NCBI GenBank assembly: GCA_943737045.1
Contig: CALSFV010000208.1
Span: 930,001-994,000, forward strand
DNA: 64,000 nucleotides
Reading direction: 5' to 3'
From: Parapristionchus giblindavisi
Lineage: Eukaryota; Nematoda; Chromadorea; Rhabditida; Diplogasteridae
Shown here: positions 1 through 14,153 of the stretch, in pieces
How the letters are laid out: every line of letters begins with the position of its first letter
Position numbering within the stretch: position 1 is the stretch's first letter
Notes under the pieces: model-generated
What the model was told of the DNA's origin: nothing
What the model saw: only the letters and a program-made list of their open reading frames with translations
Database searches by the model: none
Position numbers and translations under genes: made by a program

Positions 1-3000
1 CGATTTGCACAAGAATGAACTCAAGCATACGCCACTGTGTAAATTTGGATTTGACTCGAAGAATGAGGTGCCTCAGGTAGTTAATATCGTGTTTGTCCCG
101 TCCTTTGTGAGAAGTATTAAGAGGTTTGAGATGCCGATTGTACAACACCTGATAAGGTGCTCTTCCGTATGAACTATAGAGAATAGCCCGTTGTCAGCTA
201 AACAGATTCTGTTCTTTGTACAAATCAGACGATAACTATATACATGTTTATATATGCATGTCATCATCATAGTGTTAGTAGTAGTGTCTAGTCCCTATCT
301 CCTTTTTGGTTGGAATCTTAACTATTCTTTCTCAACAGGACTCGATGCAGCAAGTCTGTGTGAATCCATACCATTACGAGCGAGTAACCGCTCCGAGTGT
401 GGGAGGAGGAAATGATATGGGAGGCTCCATTGGAATCAAGACCAATCACCACTCCATGAGTGTAGATGGACGCCATTCAACAAATATCATGTAAGCATTA
501 TTTTGCAACATAGACGATATATATAAAATGAATTTTAGTATAACACGTAAATACTGCTGCATACACATTAATTTAATCATTGCTTGTAGTTCCCGATGGG
601 ATAAGATAAGAAAATGATTATCTGGGATAAAATAAGATTTGGCCCGTTCGTTCGTTAAATAGAGTACTTCATGCGCTTTCGGCGCTATAATTTATGTATA
701 CTTTAAGCATTATTGACCACAAGTGAGAATAGTTCTCTTCAAAATCTTAGCTGAGCTCGTCTCATATTGATTTCCGATTCTATGTTGTTTCAGATGCATG
801 ATTCTTTCTGTAATTGCATAATTCTATTTCACATGTTTTATGCTAATTTATTATTGTTAAGGATGGATCATTCTCCGACGTACGGACAACATTCAGGCCA
901 CATCCCCCATATCTCTCCACATACCGGTATGAGAGAAATGAGAGAGATTCAGAGAGTGAAATAATAGGATATCATGGTTATACGGTGATTTCGTTCGGTG
1001 AAAGAGGCAAGGAATGATGAGCATCAATATTAACTTTTCTATGGTGATTTTGTTTTCTTAATCCTACGTTGACGCCAGTTCACAATCTCTCTTTCATCTT
1101 TCCTATTTGGCACTGTAGAAAAGGATGAGTTATGTATCCTTTACTAGTAGTCGGGATCTATTGATAAAGTTGCCACGAAAACTGATACGATATGCGAGAG
1201 AGGAGTGAAAAGTACCAACTAACAATGGCAACTTTATCATTAGCTGATTCGTAAATCCATTGTTTTGTGCAGCATCGACGACGTCGGACACTCCAACCTC
1301 CTCGACGATGAAGACAGACTTTGGACAACCCTCCACATCACGAGAGTTGTTCCCTCAGCAATCACAACCCCTTCCACAGTTCAAAGTGCCCAACCAATTC
1401 ACCCCACCTCCTCTACCTCAAGCACTACAGGGCATGAGGGTGGTCACTCCCTCGACTCCGACCACAAGTGTCATAAGAGGACCTGCTGAGTTCGACGCAT
1501 CTCCGCATCAACATTATATTACTGCCCATCAAATGCACCAACAGACTCCACCCAATCAATATCCCTCCTCATCTGAGTCACAAAAACCTTGTCCATCCAA
1601 TGCATCCACTGCTTCCTCATCGACCCCTTCATGTTCTGATTATCCCAAACGTACTCATTCGAATGGTGAGAATCGTGCGCCTAAACGACTGTACCGACTG
1701 GAGAATGAGGACTCGAAGGATCTCTATGGACACAAAGCCTACAAACGAGCGGAGATGGAATTCTGGTCTGGAGTCAAAGAGGAACGGGACAAATGTGTGT
1801 AGACCTTTTATCTTTCCCTTTTAGTTACAGTATCCGACTCTCTTTATGTTACATATCTATATATCTATCAACGTATCTATCATACAGTACAGTGCTTGCC
1901 CGCAACAATTTATGTTCTTTCGGTCGTTTAGTTTAAAGGAGTCGTGCATACATACTAACACTAAAGAGTTTTCATCAATCATCATTCCGTTCTCTTTGCT
2001 CTCAGAAACCTTCCACTGTGATACGTATATGGGTAGTGCATTCGGGTCGTGTGTCCACTCTTTTCCCCTCTTTACCCCTATCACACACAATCTCGTTCAC
2101 TTACACACATTTGAGAGTGCATGTTGTTGTGTTTTTTGATGTGTAGATTATATTGAATTTTACCCCTCCTGAATGCACTATCTCTATATACACGAAAACG
2201 GAACGAGATTGAAGTGCTGCCAATTAGGCTATTTAGTTGTGTCTTGGCTAGATGATCGACTACGATTAGTGGAGATTGCGTGATTTTTGATGATTTCAGA
2301 CATGGTAGGACGTCCGGTTCGTGATCCCTATGATATTCATCGACCGATGGCTGCAAGAGGAGGATTCGGAGGAATGGGGATTAAGGAGGAACCGAATCCC
2401 GGAAATACTCGTCATGTGTATATCCCACCTGAGCAAAAATCCAGAATGAGGTGGGAACAGGAGCATCCGAATACGAGAACTGTATGGAACTCGCACACGA
2501 TGGGATCCATTCATGATCGTGAGTTATTCCAGTCTATTGTAAAGACACACCCTGAGCTAATTTTACTCGCCGCTCTGGCAGCGCTCTCTCGTAGACAAAA
2601 AAAACAAGAGTGTGGACAGAGCGGAAAGTTTCAAATTAGGTAAGGTGTGCCTTCAAATATATGTAACAATTGAATTGTAAAAGTGGCAAGAAAATGTTGT
2701 TGGAAGAGCTGAGCGAATATTTGATAAAGTATTCTATCTCAAGATTAAGTGAAAATGGTTAATAATTGGTATTCAGCTAACAATACTTCTCGACTCTTCC
2801 CTCAATCCCATGGAGGCCACTACACCAGAGACCAGGTTCCCTACAAGGTACATAAGATCTATCAAGTTAGATTAATATAACAATCTAGAACTATTTTTAG
2901 TAATGTTTAAAGCGTTCGAAACATTTGTAAAATCAAACATCGAAAAGAAACTGTCAACAAATACTCCGTTGTAGCCGCCGAATATGACTCCTCAGGATAT

Positions 3001-6000
3001 CGTGAAGCAGCTTCAACTACGCGAGTTGCAGAGATATGGTTCAGAGAATGGACAATCATCAATGTCTTCAATGTTGATGGGAGAAATGGTTGGTCAATAT
3101 AAATATATAAATCAATATAATATGATTACAGTCGGTGATCAGAAAGGACATGAAGCAGAGTCCCTCTGATAAGATGCGCGTGGGCGATACCTCTGATGCG
3201 TCTCTCAAGGTGCATATTTTTCTGTTCTTTAAATGAACTTAGAAGTTAAAGGTTATGATAATTCATTTCCGACTTAATAACTTTCATCACCTCTCGATAC
3301 TTGGAAGGGGATAGAAATACATAATATTTCTTAAAGATCATTGAAGAACCTCACGTGAGATTATTATAGACGCACACGAACCATAAATATTAAATGCGCA
3401 AATTCAATATCAATAACCAACTCTTACTGCAGGAAATCTTATCAATGGACGGAGTAGAGGGAATGGATGACGATGTCAACATCAATGCTCCCGCTCCCAA
3501 GCGAAACTTCTCCAATCCAGACAAGCTCGAGCCTCAATTCGAAATTGTAAGAATAAATTTTATAAACAAAAATAGATGCCAAAGTTTAAACAGTTAAATA
3601 AACCATATTTAATCAATGATTACGATTACAGGTTGTTACTGATGAGATTCATGAGAAGCTCAAGGCTACCAGTAAGCATGCCAACAATGGGACAGCCGCG
3701 AAAGTTGAAGGGGGCGAGGAGAAAGTGAAGGGCGAATCCAATGAACAGCAGCTAGTGGACACTTATCCAAATGTGAGCAGTTTAACTTTATCAATTTATA
3801 TAAATAATATTAATGATTTGCAGACATGCCAGGTGTACCAGCAAACGGACAAACAAAGGGAAGAACAGGTGAGCGTAAAACGATGTGCTCTTTTACTATT
3901 ATTTCAACATTTAATTGAAATTTCGATGATTATTCATCCCCCCTTGGCATACTAAAACAATTGAATGGCAAACTGGCGAATATGATATTTGGCTTTTAAG
4001 GAGAAGAAGGCTCAGGAGCGTGGATACTACAAGAATGGAATGATGCAGTCTCCTACTCATTCTATTCCTGATCATTCGGTAAGCCACCATTTTATTTTTT
4101 TGCATTGCACGTTAAATAATATTATTATAATAGAGTACAATTGAATGTGTTTTTAATAATATGTACAGCTCACGTTGAGTTTATGAAAATTACAAAGATT
4201 TTTTTTGCGTAAGAATTGGTGGAAGAATTTACGCTGAAGTTTATTGGTATTTCAAAGATGTTACTCATTGTATGTAATTATTAATGAAACAAATCAACTA
4301 AAAATGCGATCAGTAGGAGACAAATTAAAGAGAAAATAATTGTAGGATGATCCTCAACTCGGCTGTACTTGTGTTCTTCCTGAAGGAGAGAAACGATTCT
4401 CTTGCGCATTCGGCAATCACAGCCACTATCCACCCGGTATGATTTCAATATATTGAGTTTTCACTTTTATTACAGTAAAAGGTTAATCTTTTCACTCCTT
4501 ATCAATAATACCAAGCAATGTTATTGAACTTTACCTAGTTACGTAAACTAATTTATTGTAAATATTTGCATTATAATAATTAATAGATAAAAGATTATTA
4601 TGTAATATTTTTTGTCATATTTAGGATCAACAATGGAACAAATCGATGCATCCTTCCTTCTTCATCGTTATTCCCTCTATACCAAAGAGAATAAAGGACG
4701 TGGTGCACTTTGTGAGTTTTCCAGAAAGTTAGCATATTTAAACAACAATTTGTTCCAGATCAGTTTGCAGAACAATTCAATTGTCCAGGAATATGCATGA
4801 AGAGACGAGCTAATTGTGAGCCTGAGCCTGCTAAAGACAGTAAGTCGCTCTGTTATGTACGGATTATAATGTAATGAAGCATTTATTATTACTTAATTGG
4901 TTTATTAATTTCAGTTCCCGCCTTCTATAACTGGTGTGCCGTCAGTTACTATGAGAAACTCAATCAAATTGGAGAGATGAAACAGGTAGACATCGTGTTT
5001 CCCAAAAGTAGTACGAATATGTTTATCCTTGCAGGTTACCAATGCTGATTACTTTATTGACGGTGGAGTAAACGGCATTGACGAACGACGTTATTGTGTT
5101 GGATCTCTGCCCAATCCACATCTTAACGCCGATGTTGCATATATGAGGTATTCACCATTTCCAATGGTGGAGACACCAGGCAACGCTTTTGGTGTGTAGA
5201 CGTAGCGGTCGAAACACCATAGGGCACATTGCTAGTTAATTTATTTAATCAAAAAATTTATATTTAAAGTGTATGCTTACTTATTCTTGTACATCTATTA
5301 ATGATATTAATTTAATTGCTTACAATTTCGTATTTTTAAGAAAGTTGATGAAATGTTCAGATCTCGTATCGGTGCCGGGGTCCGTATATCAGCCAAATCC
5401 GATGGTTCCGTATGGGTTCGTTGTCTGTCTCGATTCGCTGTCTTTGTTCAATCGTCGTTCCTCGATCGTGAGGCTGGTAGAGTGGCCGGTGATGCGGTCC
5501 ACAAGATCTATCCCGGTGGAGCTATCAAGGTATAATTATCATCAATGCACGAATCACAATCATATCATGTTTTCACTTATCCACCTGTAGTATGTTTTAT
5601 TTTATATATTTTTAAATCATTCAAATATATCGATATATTAAGGTATTCGACCTGGTCAAGTGTCGTGATATGATTCTTCAACAGTTTAATTATCAAGCCA
5701 GTGCAGCTAAGATTCATACGGTAAGCAACGATTTCGTGTTCACTGAATTCATTGTCTTTTTTTTTCTATCGATCAAAAGGCGGGTCAAAGTGTATTTTTG
5801 TCTTTAACATCTTAAACTTCATTGATTTAACATGACGTCGTCATAAATCGCTGAAATTTTTTTTGAAGGTTTAAAGCGAAACAGTTCATCAAACCCATGT
5901 ATAAAAATGAAAATGTTAAATTGATTCGTTCAGAGTAAGATGAAGATGGGTGAGCTGAAGAGTCCGTTGGCTCTGTTCAATCGTCGTGAACTTCGCCGTG

Positions 6001-6486
6001 TACGTTTTTAAATCACATTGAAGCGTTTTCTCATTATAGTAAATCAAATATTATTTAATCTTTAACAATTAATTTAGTTATCTCGTATGGGCGGAGATGA
6101 TCTTCAACGTCTCGCCATCATCAAAGTTAGCTTCATGAAAGGATGGGGTCCCGATTACGAAAGGAAGGACATCACCGAGTGTCCCGCGTGGATCGAGATC
6201 ATAATGAATCGGTACGGTAATTGTGGTTTTATTGATTATTCAAACACGATAAGAGCATCTTTGTGGTCATTCTCAGCATAATCAATCACGAGAATACCAC
6301 AACGCAATCAATTTTATCGTAGATATTGCCAACGTTTTATAAAAATATATTCAAATGAATATAAAAATATATTACAATGAAAATATTTGCAGCGCCTGTG
6401 ACTACATCGATCATCTCATGAATACAAGTTCTCCAATATTCTATGAATCGGAGAACGACTCTGAAGAGTACGACAGCTTTGACTAG
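1..6486 (+). CDS. sma-4: Co-SMAD (SMAD4/SMA-4-like), 5'-truncated by the window edge
   Basis: Common-mediator SMAD, the DNA-binding partner of receptor-activated SMADs in TGF-beta/BMP signalling; acts in cytoplasm and nucleus. The window opens inside the MH1 domain: exon 1-76 reads DLHKNELKH and exon 339-490 reads [11 protein letters not shown], both diagnostic of SMAD4-type MH1 including zinc-ligand Cys/His. A Gln/Pro/Ser-rich linker is split over many small exons (862-926, 1273-1794, 2300-2518, 2777-2847, 2975-3088, 3132-3209, 3433-3546, 3632-3772, 3824-3868, 4001-4078, 4346-4436, 4625-4711, 4759-4839). The MH2 domain covers exons 4915-4985, 5035-5147, 5361-5529, 5643-5720, 5934-5999, 6078-6211 and 6393-6486, with [22 protein letters not shown] and GWGPDYERK. 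Phases agree at every junction. The C-terminus is acidic and ends EEYDSFD, without the SSxS tail of receptor SMADs, as expected for a co-SMAD. DAF-3 is the other nematode co-SMAD, but the canonical SMAD4 motifs favour SMA-4. Confidence 0.95.
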
Positions 6487-7501
6487 ACTCTCATTCCCCT
6501 ATTATCTCGACACTCACACACATATATTATATAAGATGTTCCATGGACGAACCAACCTAACCTTAATTCAAAGAATAAAGAAAATATTAAAGATCTATTT
6601 TTGCGACCTTCGAGTGGGAGATTCTTTCTCTCCGTAGTATATTCGTATTGTGAGGGTTTGTCGGTTCTCTCATAACACCTCTTATATACCATAGTTGACG
6701 AATATTATATTGTTTCTTTACTTCTATTCTTCGTCTAATCTTGTTAAACCTTTCTACATTGTATCATATACCCCAAACTATTTCTCGCCATGATCATACA
6801 AACTTTGGTAACATCCGAGTCTTGATTTCTTCCCTGTCCTGTGTTACAAGTTCACCGATTTTTTTCCTTTTCCACTCTACCTCATCTTCACGCAATTACG
6901 CAAAGTTGTTCTGCAAATTGGAATGGCAGCCATTACTTGTTTAGTCCCTATCTGTGCCTATCATTAGCAGTTCCTATATATCTACTTCTCAGCTCCTAGT
7001 TGTTCCCGTTGATCTCATTATCCAATCACAAAATTCAATGCTGTTTCCTTCCCATCCTTTGCCGTTTTCCCACCGTTTCCCATCTATTCAAATACCTCAA
7101 TCCCTGTCGATTCCGCCCATTGTGTACCATATTGTGTACCATATTCGTATGTCTATTATAGCTCATAATACTCCTATCTAGTCGAACTCATATCCAGCAT
7201 AGATAGCCCGACTATTAGATGATGATGAATCAAAGTCTCTTAAAGATATATAGTACAGATGTTAGTTAGTAGCTCCGCCCCCTTCTCACAAGCCCTTCAA
7301 TGTAAATACCCTTTTGTATCTCAATTTAACGTGGATAAACATTGTGTTGTGAACCAAAGCAATCGATATTTACAGTAAATGTCTGTTCGTTGAAAATAAT
7401 GAAGAGAACGGAGAGAGGCGAAAAGAGGAAGATGAGAGAATAATATTGGCGCGGGAATACACTCATCATATATATATATATAAGGAAAACGAGGGAATAT
7501 T
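6487..7501. other. Intergenic region after the co-SMAD gene
   Basis: No supported coding exon. It holds the presumed SMAD 3'UTR and the upstream region of the dehydrogenase gene. A short (TA)n run lies near 7470-7483. Small open frames here have no splice context or recognisable protein character. Confidence 0.6.
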
Positions 7502-9747
7502 ATGTATTATGGTCGTGTAATGATTGACTACCGTACGTTTATCGCTTTCTTCATGCAGTTGCTGCAGTTGAATGTTATCGAAGAACGAATTGATTGGAAT
7601 GATTGTACGGTCGTGCTTGCATGCATAATACTGGTACGATTATGTAGATTGTTACACCGATCACGATGTGGAACGTGGTGTTTTCTGATTTTTTTCGATT
7701 GAAATATTCTACAATTCTAGGTTATACTTGGAATTTTGCTATGTGTCAATTTCGCTGTTTCCACTTATCATTGGGTCATCTATCGTCGATGTCCTGCGAA
7801 CGGAAAATCTTATGATCTAAAAGGAAAAGTGTATATCGTTACGGGTGCCAACTCAGGTATTAATTGTATTTACTCATATAAGTGCGTTCAATAGAATAAG
7901 TATAATTTACTCATACTTCATGTTTTTAACTTCTGTAATTGAGGAATCGGTCGTCAAGTGGTTACAGAATTGTTCAAACGGAATGCCTACGTAATAGGTT
8001 TGGCTAGAAATCTCCCAGCCGCCATTGAGGTGCAATTTCTTGGTTGAGATATTGTACGCATTACTGGAGAGATCTCCAGCCTATAATTTTGCAGATGGTC
8101 AGAGATACCAACTTTAAATACGTTACGAGTAGCGGTCGAATCAGCGTGATTCGTTGTGATTTGACGAATCTCATTGATGTCAGACTCGCAGCGAATGTTA
8201 TTATGCATGACCAATCAAGAGTCGATGGAATTGTGTGCAATGCAGGCATTGTATGTGCTCTATATAAATCGATACTATTTTGGCTTTTTAAAATTTTTAA
8301 TTAGTACTTTAAATTAGTATGATATCACATTGATCTAGGGAGCACCGGAGACGAGGAGACTTACTAGAGACCGTATGGAGGAATGTTTACAGGTGATTAA
8401 TGGAGATATCAAATACAAATAAAACAAAATATTGACTTCAGGCTAATTTTGTCTCGCATGCTTTGTTTACCAAGCGCTTAATGCCATTATTGACTAAATC
8501 GAGAGGAGTTGTTGTTAATGTGAGCAGGTGAGGCAGTAGTATATAAAATGTACTTGATCGCATTCTGAGAATATTGCATGAGATTATTTTAAGCTGCATC
8601 GCTGAACGAGCTGATCCCTTTGATGTAAACGATCTGGCATATAGTGAGGGAAAGTACAGTGGATTCCAGGCATACTGTAGATCGAAGAAACTCATTAATA
8701 TTCATACGAAAATTCTCGCCAGTCAATTCAAAGGTATATGATATGAACATTTAAAATATGCCTTTTATCAGAAAACAATAGTTATTGTTACTTTTCCACA
8801 CCGATGCTGAACATCTCATCTCATCTCATATCATATAGATGTCACGTTTTACTCCGTCAGTCCGGGTATTGTGCATACACCAATCGGAGATCAATTCGTC
8901 CGATGCTATTCACCACGCCTTCTTCTTCCTTTTGTACTGCCTATCTGTAGATTTGGATATTGGCTGATTGCACGAGTAAGTCTGAACGCTAATATTGTTA
9001 TTAGTAGTAGGCGTGGGATTCAAAATGGGGCCAAGTGTGAGAATACCAATGACGGCGATAATAACCATCACATGACGATAAAGATCAAAGATTTAATGCC
9101 AAACGAGCAAAAATCGAAGTTCAAAAGTCTAAGATCGATGTGAAAAACCATATATTTCAGACGGTTAAGCAAGGCGCGCTGACTATTTGGCCACTTCTTG
9201 TCGAATCAGGACCGCCATCTGGTTCGTACATCGACAACTTCATTGACTATCCGATTGAATCTGCTGATGAGGTTTCAGTAATTATTAGCATTTTTCCAGC
9301 CATATTTATTGATTCAGGAGAATCTCATCGTTCCGGATTTGAATGAAACCATTAGAATGAGAAGAGGACTTATTTGTGGAGTTTTGTAATTGAAATAAGA
9401 TGAAGACATATTACAACGACCCTCTTTCAGGTCGTCTCAATTTAATAATTCCCCAGAAGTTGGAGCACCTGAACTTTCTGTCGTTCACGAAAAAGTGGAG
9501 ACGATAATTGAGGAGGTAGCCGTTGAAAAGCCAAAGAAGGTAGAGTTCTATTTGTCTGTTTTAATGGTCGTATCTAATTATAATTTGAAGGTGTTGACTA
9601 CCAGTCTCTACTCTTGTCATTATATAACCAGAATGTGTCTACTACCTCAATCATTACTTTTCTTTACAGAAAACGACTAGCATTGTACAAACAATAAGGC
9701 GTGCAGTCAGTTTCCGAAATGGCAAAAAGAAGAAGAACGAAAGTTGA
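7502..9747 (+). CDS. Membrane-anchored short-chain dehydrogenase/reductase
   Basis: NAD(P)-dependent oxidoreductase of the classical SDR family, closest in layout to retinol-dehydrogenase/WWOX-like members. Twelve exons join in phase: 7502-7633, 7721-7856, 7944-8029, 8095-8250, 8339-8392, 8442-8527, 8594-8733, 8839-8975, 9161-9271, 9318-9385, 9431-9539, 9670-9747. A hydrophobic segment across exons 1-2 (VVLACIILVILGILLCVNF) should anchor the protein, probably in the ER. The Rossmann glycine motif TGANSGIG is split over exons 2-3, the NAG motif is in CNAGI, the catalytic Ser region is NVSS, and the active-site Tyr/Lys are in YCRSK. The C-terminus is extended, with a glutamate stretch and a lysine-rich end (GKKKKNES). 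Substrate cannot be deduced. The start is the first in-frame ATG and no acceptor was seen just before it, so the extreme N-terminus is less certain. Confidence 0.93.
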
Positions 9748-10813
9748 TGATCGGACGGAATCAACATATCTCTAATCTTCTTTCATTCAATGTTTTCATG
9801 TTAAACTTCTTCATCTTTTAATCCTTCAATTATAACTTCTCACATACATCTTTATTGAATGATCTCTTATAAATGATGTGTCAAGTAGCCCACTCAAATG
9901 CATTCTAATGTTACCTCTAATCGCTTCTCGAATTCCATTTCCGCTATCTCATTGTATTTTATGCCTTGATAAATCTCAGAACATTCTACAACTGTGATAG
10001 CACATAATTCAGACAAACAGGAGGGGAAAAATTCGTAAACAAGTATAAAAATTCTTATTTTGTTCCTTTTTTGTCGTCTTCTAATGAATGCACTATGACT
10101 ATATGTGGTGTTGGGGTCGATACTCGGGTGTCTCCATATCCTCACTGATAAGCACAAAACGTCTGTGTCCATTCATTTTCCTCCCTCTATTCCTATCTCT
10201 CCTGTCCGTCTTCTTATTCCTCTCTCATGATAAGTACGAGCGTCTTTATTCTTTCTATTTTCCTATTCACTCGCTATAGTCTATTGTCACTCTGTCTCCT
10301 CCAGTTCCATCGGTTTTTTCTTCTCTAATCAAACTTTCGTTGTTTATCGTATCAGTCATCTGTCTGTATTGACCCAATGTTCATTGATTGTGATTGATGC
10401 ACATAATGATAAGATAACATATTCCACCCTCCATTCATTCCTATCTTCAATTGCTCACTTGCCCTGACTCAATGATGCTTAGCATAAGCCTGTTTTGTTG
10501 GACTTCATGAATATTCTGAATCATAACATCAACAGGAGAAGCCATAAAAAGGGAACGAAACATGATAGGCAGTGCCTCTCTCTATCTCTTCTCTAATGAA
10601 CTCCATTTAATCTCTCATTATGCACTTCACCCTTTCTCTCTCTTATACTCTATCTATCTAAACGATAACTTTTTTATGTGTTTTGTTCGCCATGTTGCGA
10701 TGTGTCCCCGCACTCCTCCCCGTTCATCTTTTCAAGTGTTTCTCTTTTTGTTCCCTATCAATCAGACTGTCTACTTTACTCTAGATCAACAATCTCTCCC
10801 ATTCGTCAGAAAA
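9748..10813. other. Intergenic region with pyrimidine-rich stretches
   Basis: No coding exon supported. C/T-rich stretches occur around 10180-10320 and 10565-10665. Just before the next gene, a splice acceptor ends at 10809, 4 nt before its ATG, consistent with trans-splicing. Confidence 0.5.
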
Positions 10814-13586
10814 ATGTCTACTCTGCTCGGCTCTTCCTACACTACTCAATACATCATGGAGAAGTGTTTTCCCGACGTGGAAAACGTCAACGATCGTGTC
10901 GATTGCGAGGTACACATTCATATCTAAATATCGTATCATACAAGGTACAATTGTAGTTATTGAGGATAAATAAAGTGTTATTAGCTCCTGGAAAGATAAT
11001 GACGTAATTGATCAAAAATTAAACTTATGACGATTTGTGTGCAGGTTCTTCATCTTGAGAATGCGAAGAGTTTCTGGTCGTTGATCGCCCGAATTAGTCT
11101 GAATTGGAAGAGCAACGAGGACAAGGCCAACTTCCCCTCATCTGTATTCATCAAGGTATTTTATGTAATATATGCTTTACTGACATGAAAAAGTCATCAG
11201 TAGTCGGAATAACATCCAGTGGGTGTTTGATGCTTGGGGATGCGGTCATCGTTAATTTATTCTGGCAGTAGTAAGTGTATGCGCTTACGTTATCGACAAG
11301 TATTCATTTCACTTTCTCTCTACCAGGTGCACATCCAAACAGGATTGACAGACATGACATGTGCTAGGAAAACAATGTCGCGATAATCTCGCAATAATAG
11401 GGACTGTCTAGCGCGTGATCCTCTTTGCCCTCATAGATTAAAGAGCGAACGATTTTTTTTTATTTCAACGAAATATTGAAGTGAGGGTTAATGTGAAATA
11501 TAAACTACAGAAAGGATCCTGTGAAGTATGATTTCGTGATATTATTAATAGTTTTTTGTTAGATTCCTACGATTTCTGAGAATGCCCTGGCCTCCGATCC
11601 AGACGCGGAAGACTTTCAACAGTGTCTGATTGATCTCACGGCCAATGAAGAACATTTGTATCGAGAAATGAAGGTAATTAAAAGTTCGTCTTAATGGATT
11701 GAACTATATTTATATGTAGCGTCTTTCACAGAACAAACGCATCAAAGGATTTCCCTATCCACGTTACTATTATGGAGAGGAAGTTCATGAGGTAACTCTT
11801 TTGACAACATCTTCTTCGTATGTATTTTGCACCCTTGTGATGTATCTTATATTCTATCTTTGGCTAAAACGTATAATTCTAGATTGCCAACAGAGAAGGA
11901 TGTCTCGTTCTCGAGGATCTCTCAGGGCAGGTGACTTCCGTCGACTACATTCCGGGATTTTCTATTCAGCAGGTATGTGCATATTGAATTATTTGCCGAT
12001 CTAAAAATAATGATAATGTGCGAATGTCCTTATGCAAGGCAGCGATATTGCACATATAACGTTAATTTGCACAATAAAGTTCAAGAATACTTCTTACACA
12101 TACTTATTTATGTAAAGTTCAAACTCAAAGATCTTCAACACACACATTTTGATCTGATATGTAATAAATCAGGTTGAATGTCTCGTTGACGCACTCGCTG
12201 CTTGGCACATTTTTGCCTTCGAAAACGGATCAATCACCAAGGAATTCATCAAACCGAATCAAATTGACGAGAGCTTTCAGGATCTATTGGTATGCTTCCA
12301 TTCAAATCGTCATTTTTGTTGACACTGAAGTCTATTGTACTTCGAAGCTGTTTTTTGTTATATTTTACAAGAGATAAGATAACCCACACCATAGTTCTTC
12401 CTGGTCTCGTCATGTGACAATTATTACGTGATAATAAGGAATGGTCCTTTGGATAAAACGTTGTGCTTGATAAGATAAGCGATTAGAGTGTCAGACGACA
12501 TTTTGTGCATATTCTGTGTCGAATATCTAATCAATAATCATACTTTCAGTTCAACGAGAGCGCAAAACTTGAGAGTTGGAGGCCTGAATGGTTCGCCGGC
12601 CGAATTCAAGGATTAAAGAAGTATTTCAGCATCGACAATGCGATCAAATCCATCAATAGCTATCGCGAACTCGGTAAGATTGTGTTAAAAATACAAAGAC
12701 AAGAGTGCGACTAAAGGGGAGAGTAGTCTCTCTTTCTTATTGACCTTTGGACAGAGTATCAGAATAAAAATCGTAATTTTAACTACATTTCACTTTATCG
12801 TTTGTTTTAGGCATTCCACCAGTAATTGTGCATATGGATATGAACACAACAAATGTATTATGGAAGAAGGATACATTCAAGCCTGAAGTAAGCTTTATCT
12901 TCATTAACCTATATTAAACACTGTTTTTTTTCTAGATAGCTGCCATTATCGACTTCCAGCAAGTGCATACGGGCAATATATGCGAGGACCTGGCCAGAGT
13001 TCTTCAGATTGGAGTGAGCTGTGATCTTAGACGGTAAGAGCACTCAATAGGCACATCATATATGTTGTCGTACTCGGAAAACAATGATGATAAGAGTGAA
13101 GTATATTTAGTGCGAACGAAGATCGTCTGTTGAAGAGATATCATCAGAGACTCGAGGAACACTTTGGACACAAGAATCCCATCACTCTCATACAGGCAAT
13201 AGCATTAATATTATCAGCGACTAGACGTTACCTAGCACCCAAACGAAACTTGATAGTGCGTTTAAGGTTCTCAATAACAGTGATATTTTAAAATGTTATA
13301 GTTATTGAGAACGCCTTTCGGGTACATCGTACTTATTCAGACACTGAATACTACTATCACATTTCCATTACCTGAGTAAACATAAATGAGTCCATTGCAG
13401 GTTCAATCAGCCTACAAGAGAGTGTTCCCATTCGTCTCAAACTTTGCTCTATTCGCTGTCACTTGCTATCATAGTATGTACTCGGAACTGGAGAAAGACG
13501 AAACCGTTCGCAAGCAGAAACAAGACGAGCTTCTCTCGAGAGCAAAAGGTGTCGTCGATGATGTCTATTCGATGGTTGGACTGTGA
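10814..13586 (+). CDS. CHK-kinase-like protein (DUF1679/ecdysteroid-kinase-like family)
   Basis: Member of the nematode-expanded DUF1679 family, related to choline/aminoglycoside kinase-like phosphotransferases; the substrate is unknown. Eleven exons join in frame: 10814-10909, 11045-11155, 11563-11673, 11732-11791, 11883-11972, 12173-12289, 12550-12673, 12811-12887, 12936-13033, 13111-13195, 13401-13586. Family marks: LVLEDLSG (hinge region); HMDMNTTNVLW, the Brenner-type catalytic loop (usual HGDxWxxN, here Met in place of Gly); and AIIDFQQVHTGNICEDLAR, where DFQ is the metal-binding motif. The C-terminal segment YKRVFPF also fits the family. Intron 10 starts with GC instead of GT (13196-13197). 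Using a downstream GT at 13256 would insert about 20 unexpected residues. A splice acceptor 4 nt upstream of the ATG supports the start and possible trans-splicing. Confidence 0.93.
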
Positions 13587-14153
13587 ACCTTGCCAGGACA
13601 CTCTGGACTCTTCAAACTATCTCTATACATAATAGTATTATAAATTCAGACATTCTCATCTAGTCATGCAATACATTCGCCTTTTATTGATCTGTGATTA
13701 TCATGACATATATATTTATGACCCGTTCCATTCAAAGCACTTTCATCATTCGCTTATTGTTTCATTTCATTCCTTTATTGCAATGCTGTAATTCCAAGCT
13801 TTCGATTGTTTCTTGTAAATTTGCTTTGACTCTTCCATGAAGAGCTAATATCTCTGTTACGAATTCGTTCACGTGTAGAGTTTCGATAAATTAATACGTT
13901 TTGATAAATAAATAGCTATTGTACTATGCTACGAGAATTGATCACGTGCCAAAGAGCGATGGTTCACTTTGATCTGTGATAAGACGATACAAAAATCAAA
14001 TGAACCCGAGGAGTAGTTTTGATATGTTTTGATTTTTTAGTGATTGGGGAGTAAAGATAAATGACGCATCTACATAGTGCCACTTAACTTCACGAAAATG
14101 CAGAATGGGGTTTAGGGAGGAAAGCAATAGCCAATTTCACCCACACTCTTTCA
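13587..14153. other. Intergenic region between the kinase-like and chemoreceptor genes
   Basis: Nothing coding was found. AATAAA-type polyadenylation candidates occur near 13905-13912 (GATAAATAAATAG). Confidence 0.5.
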
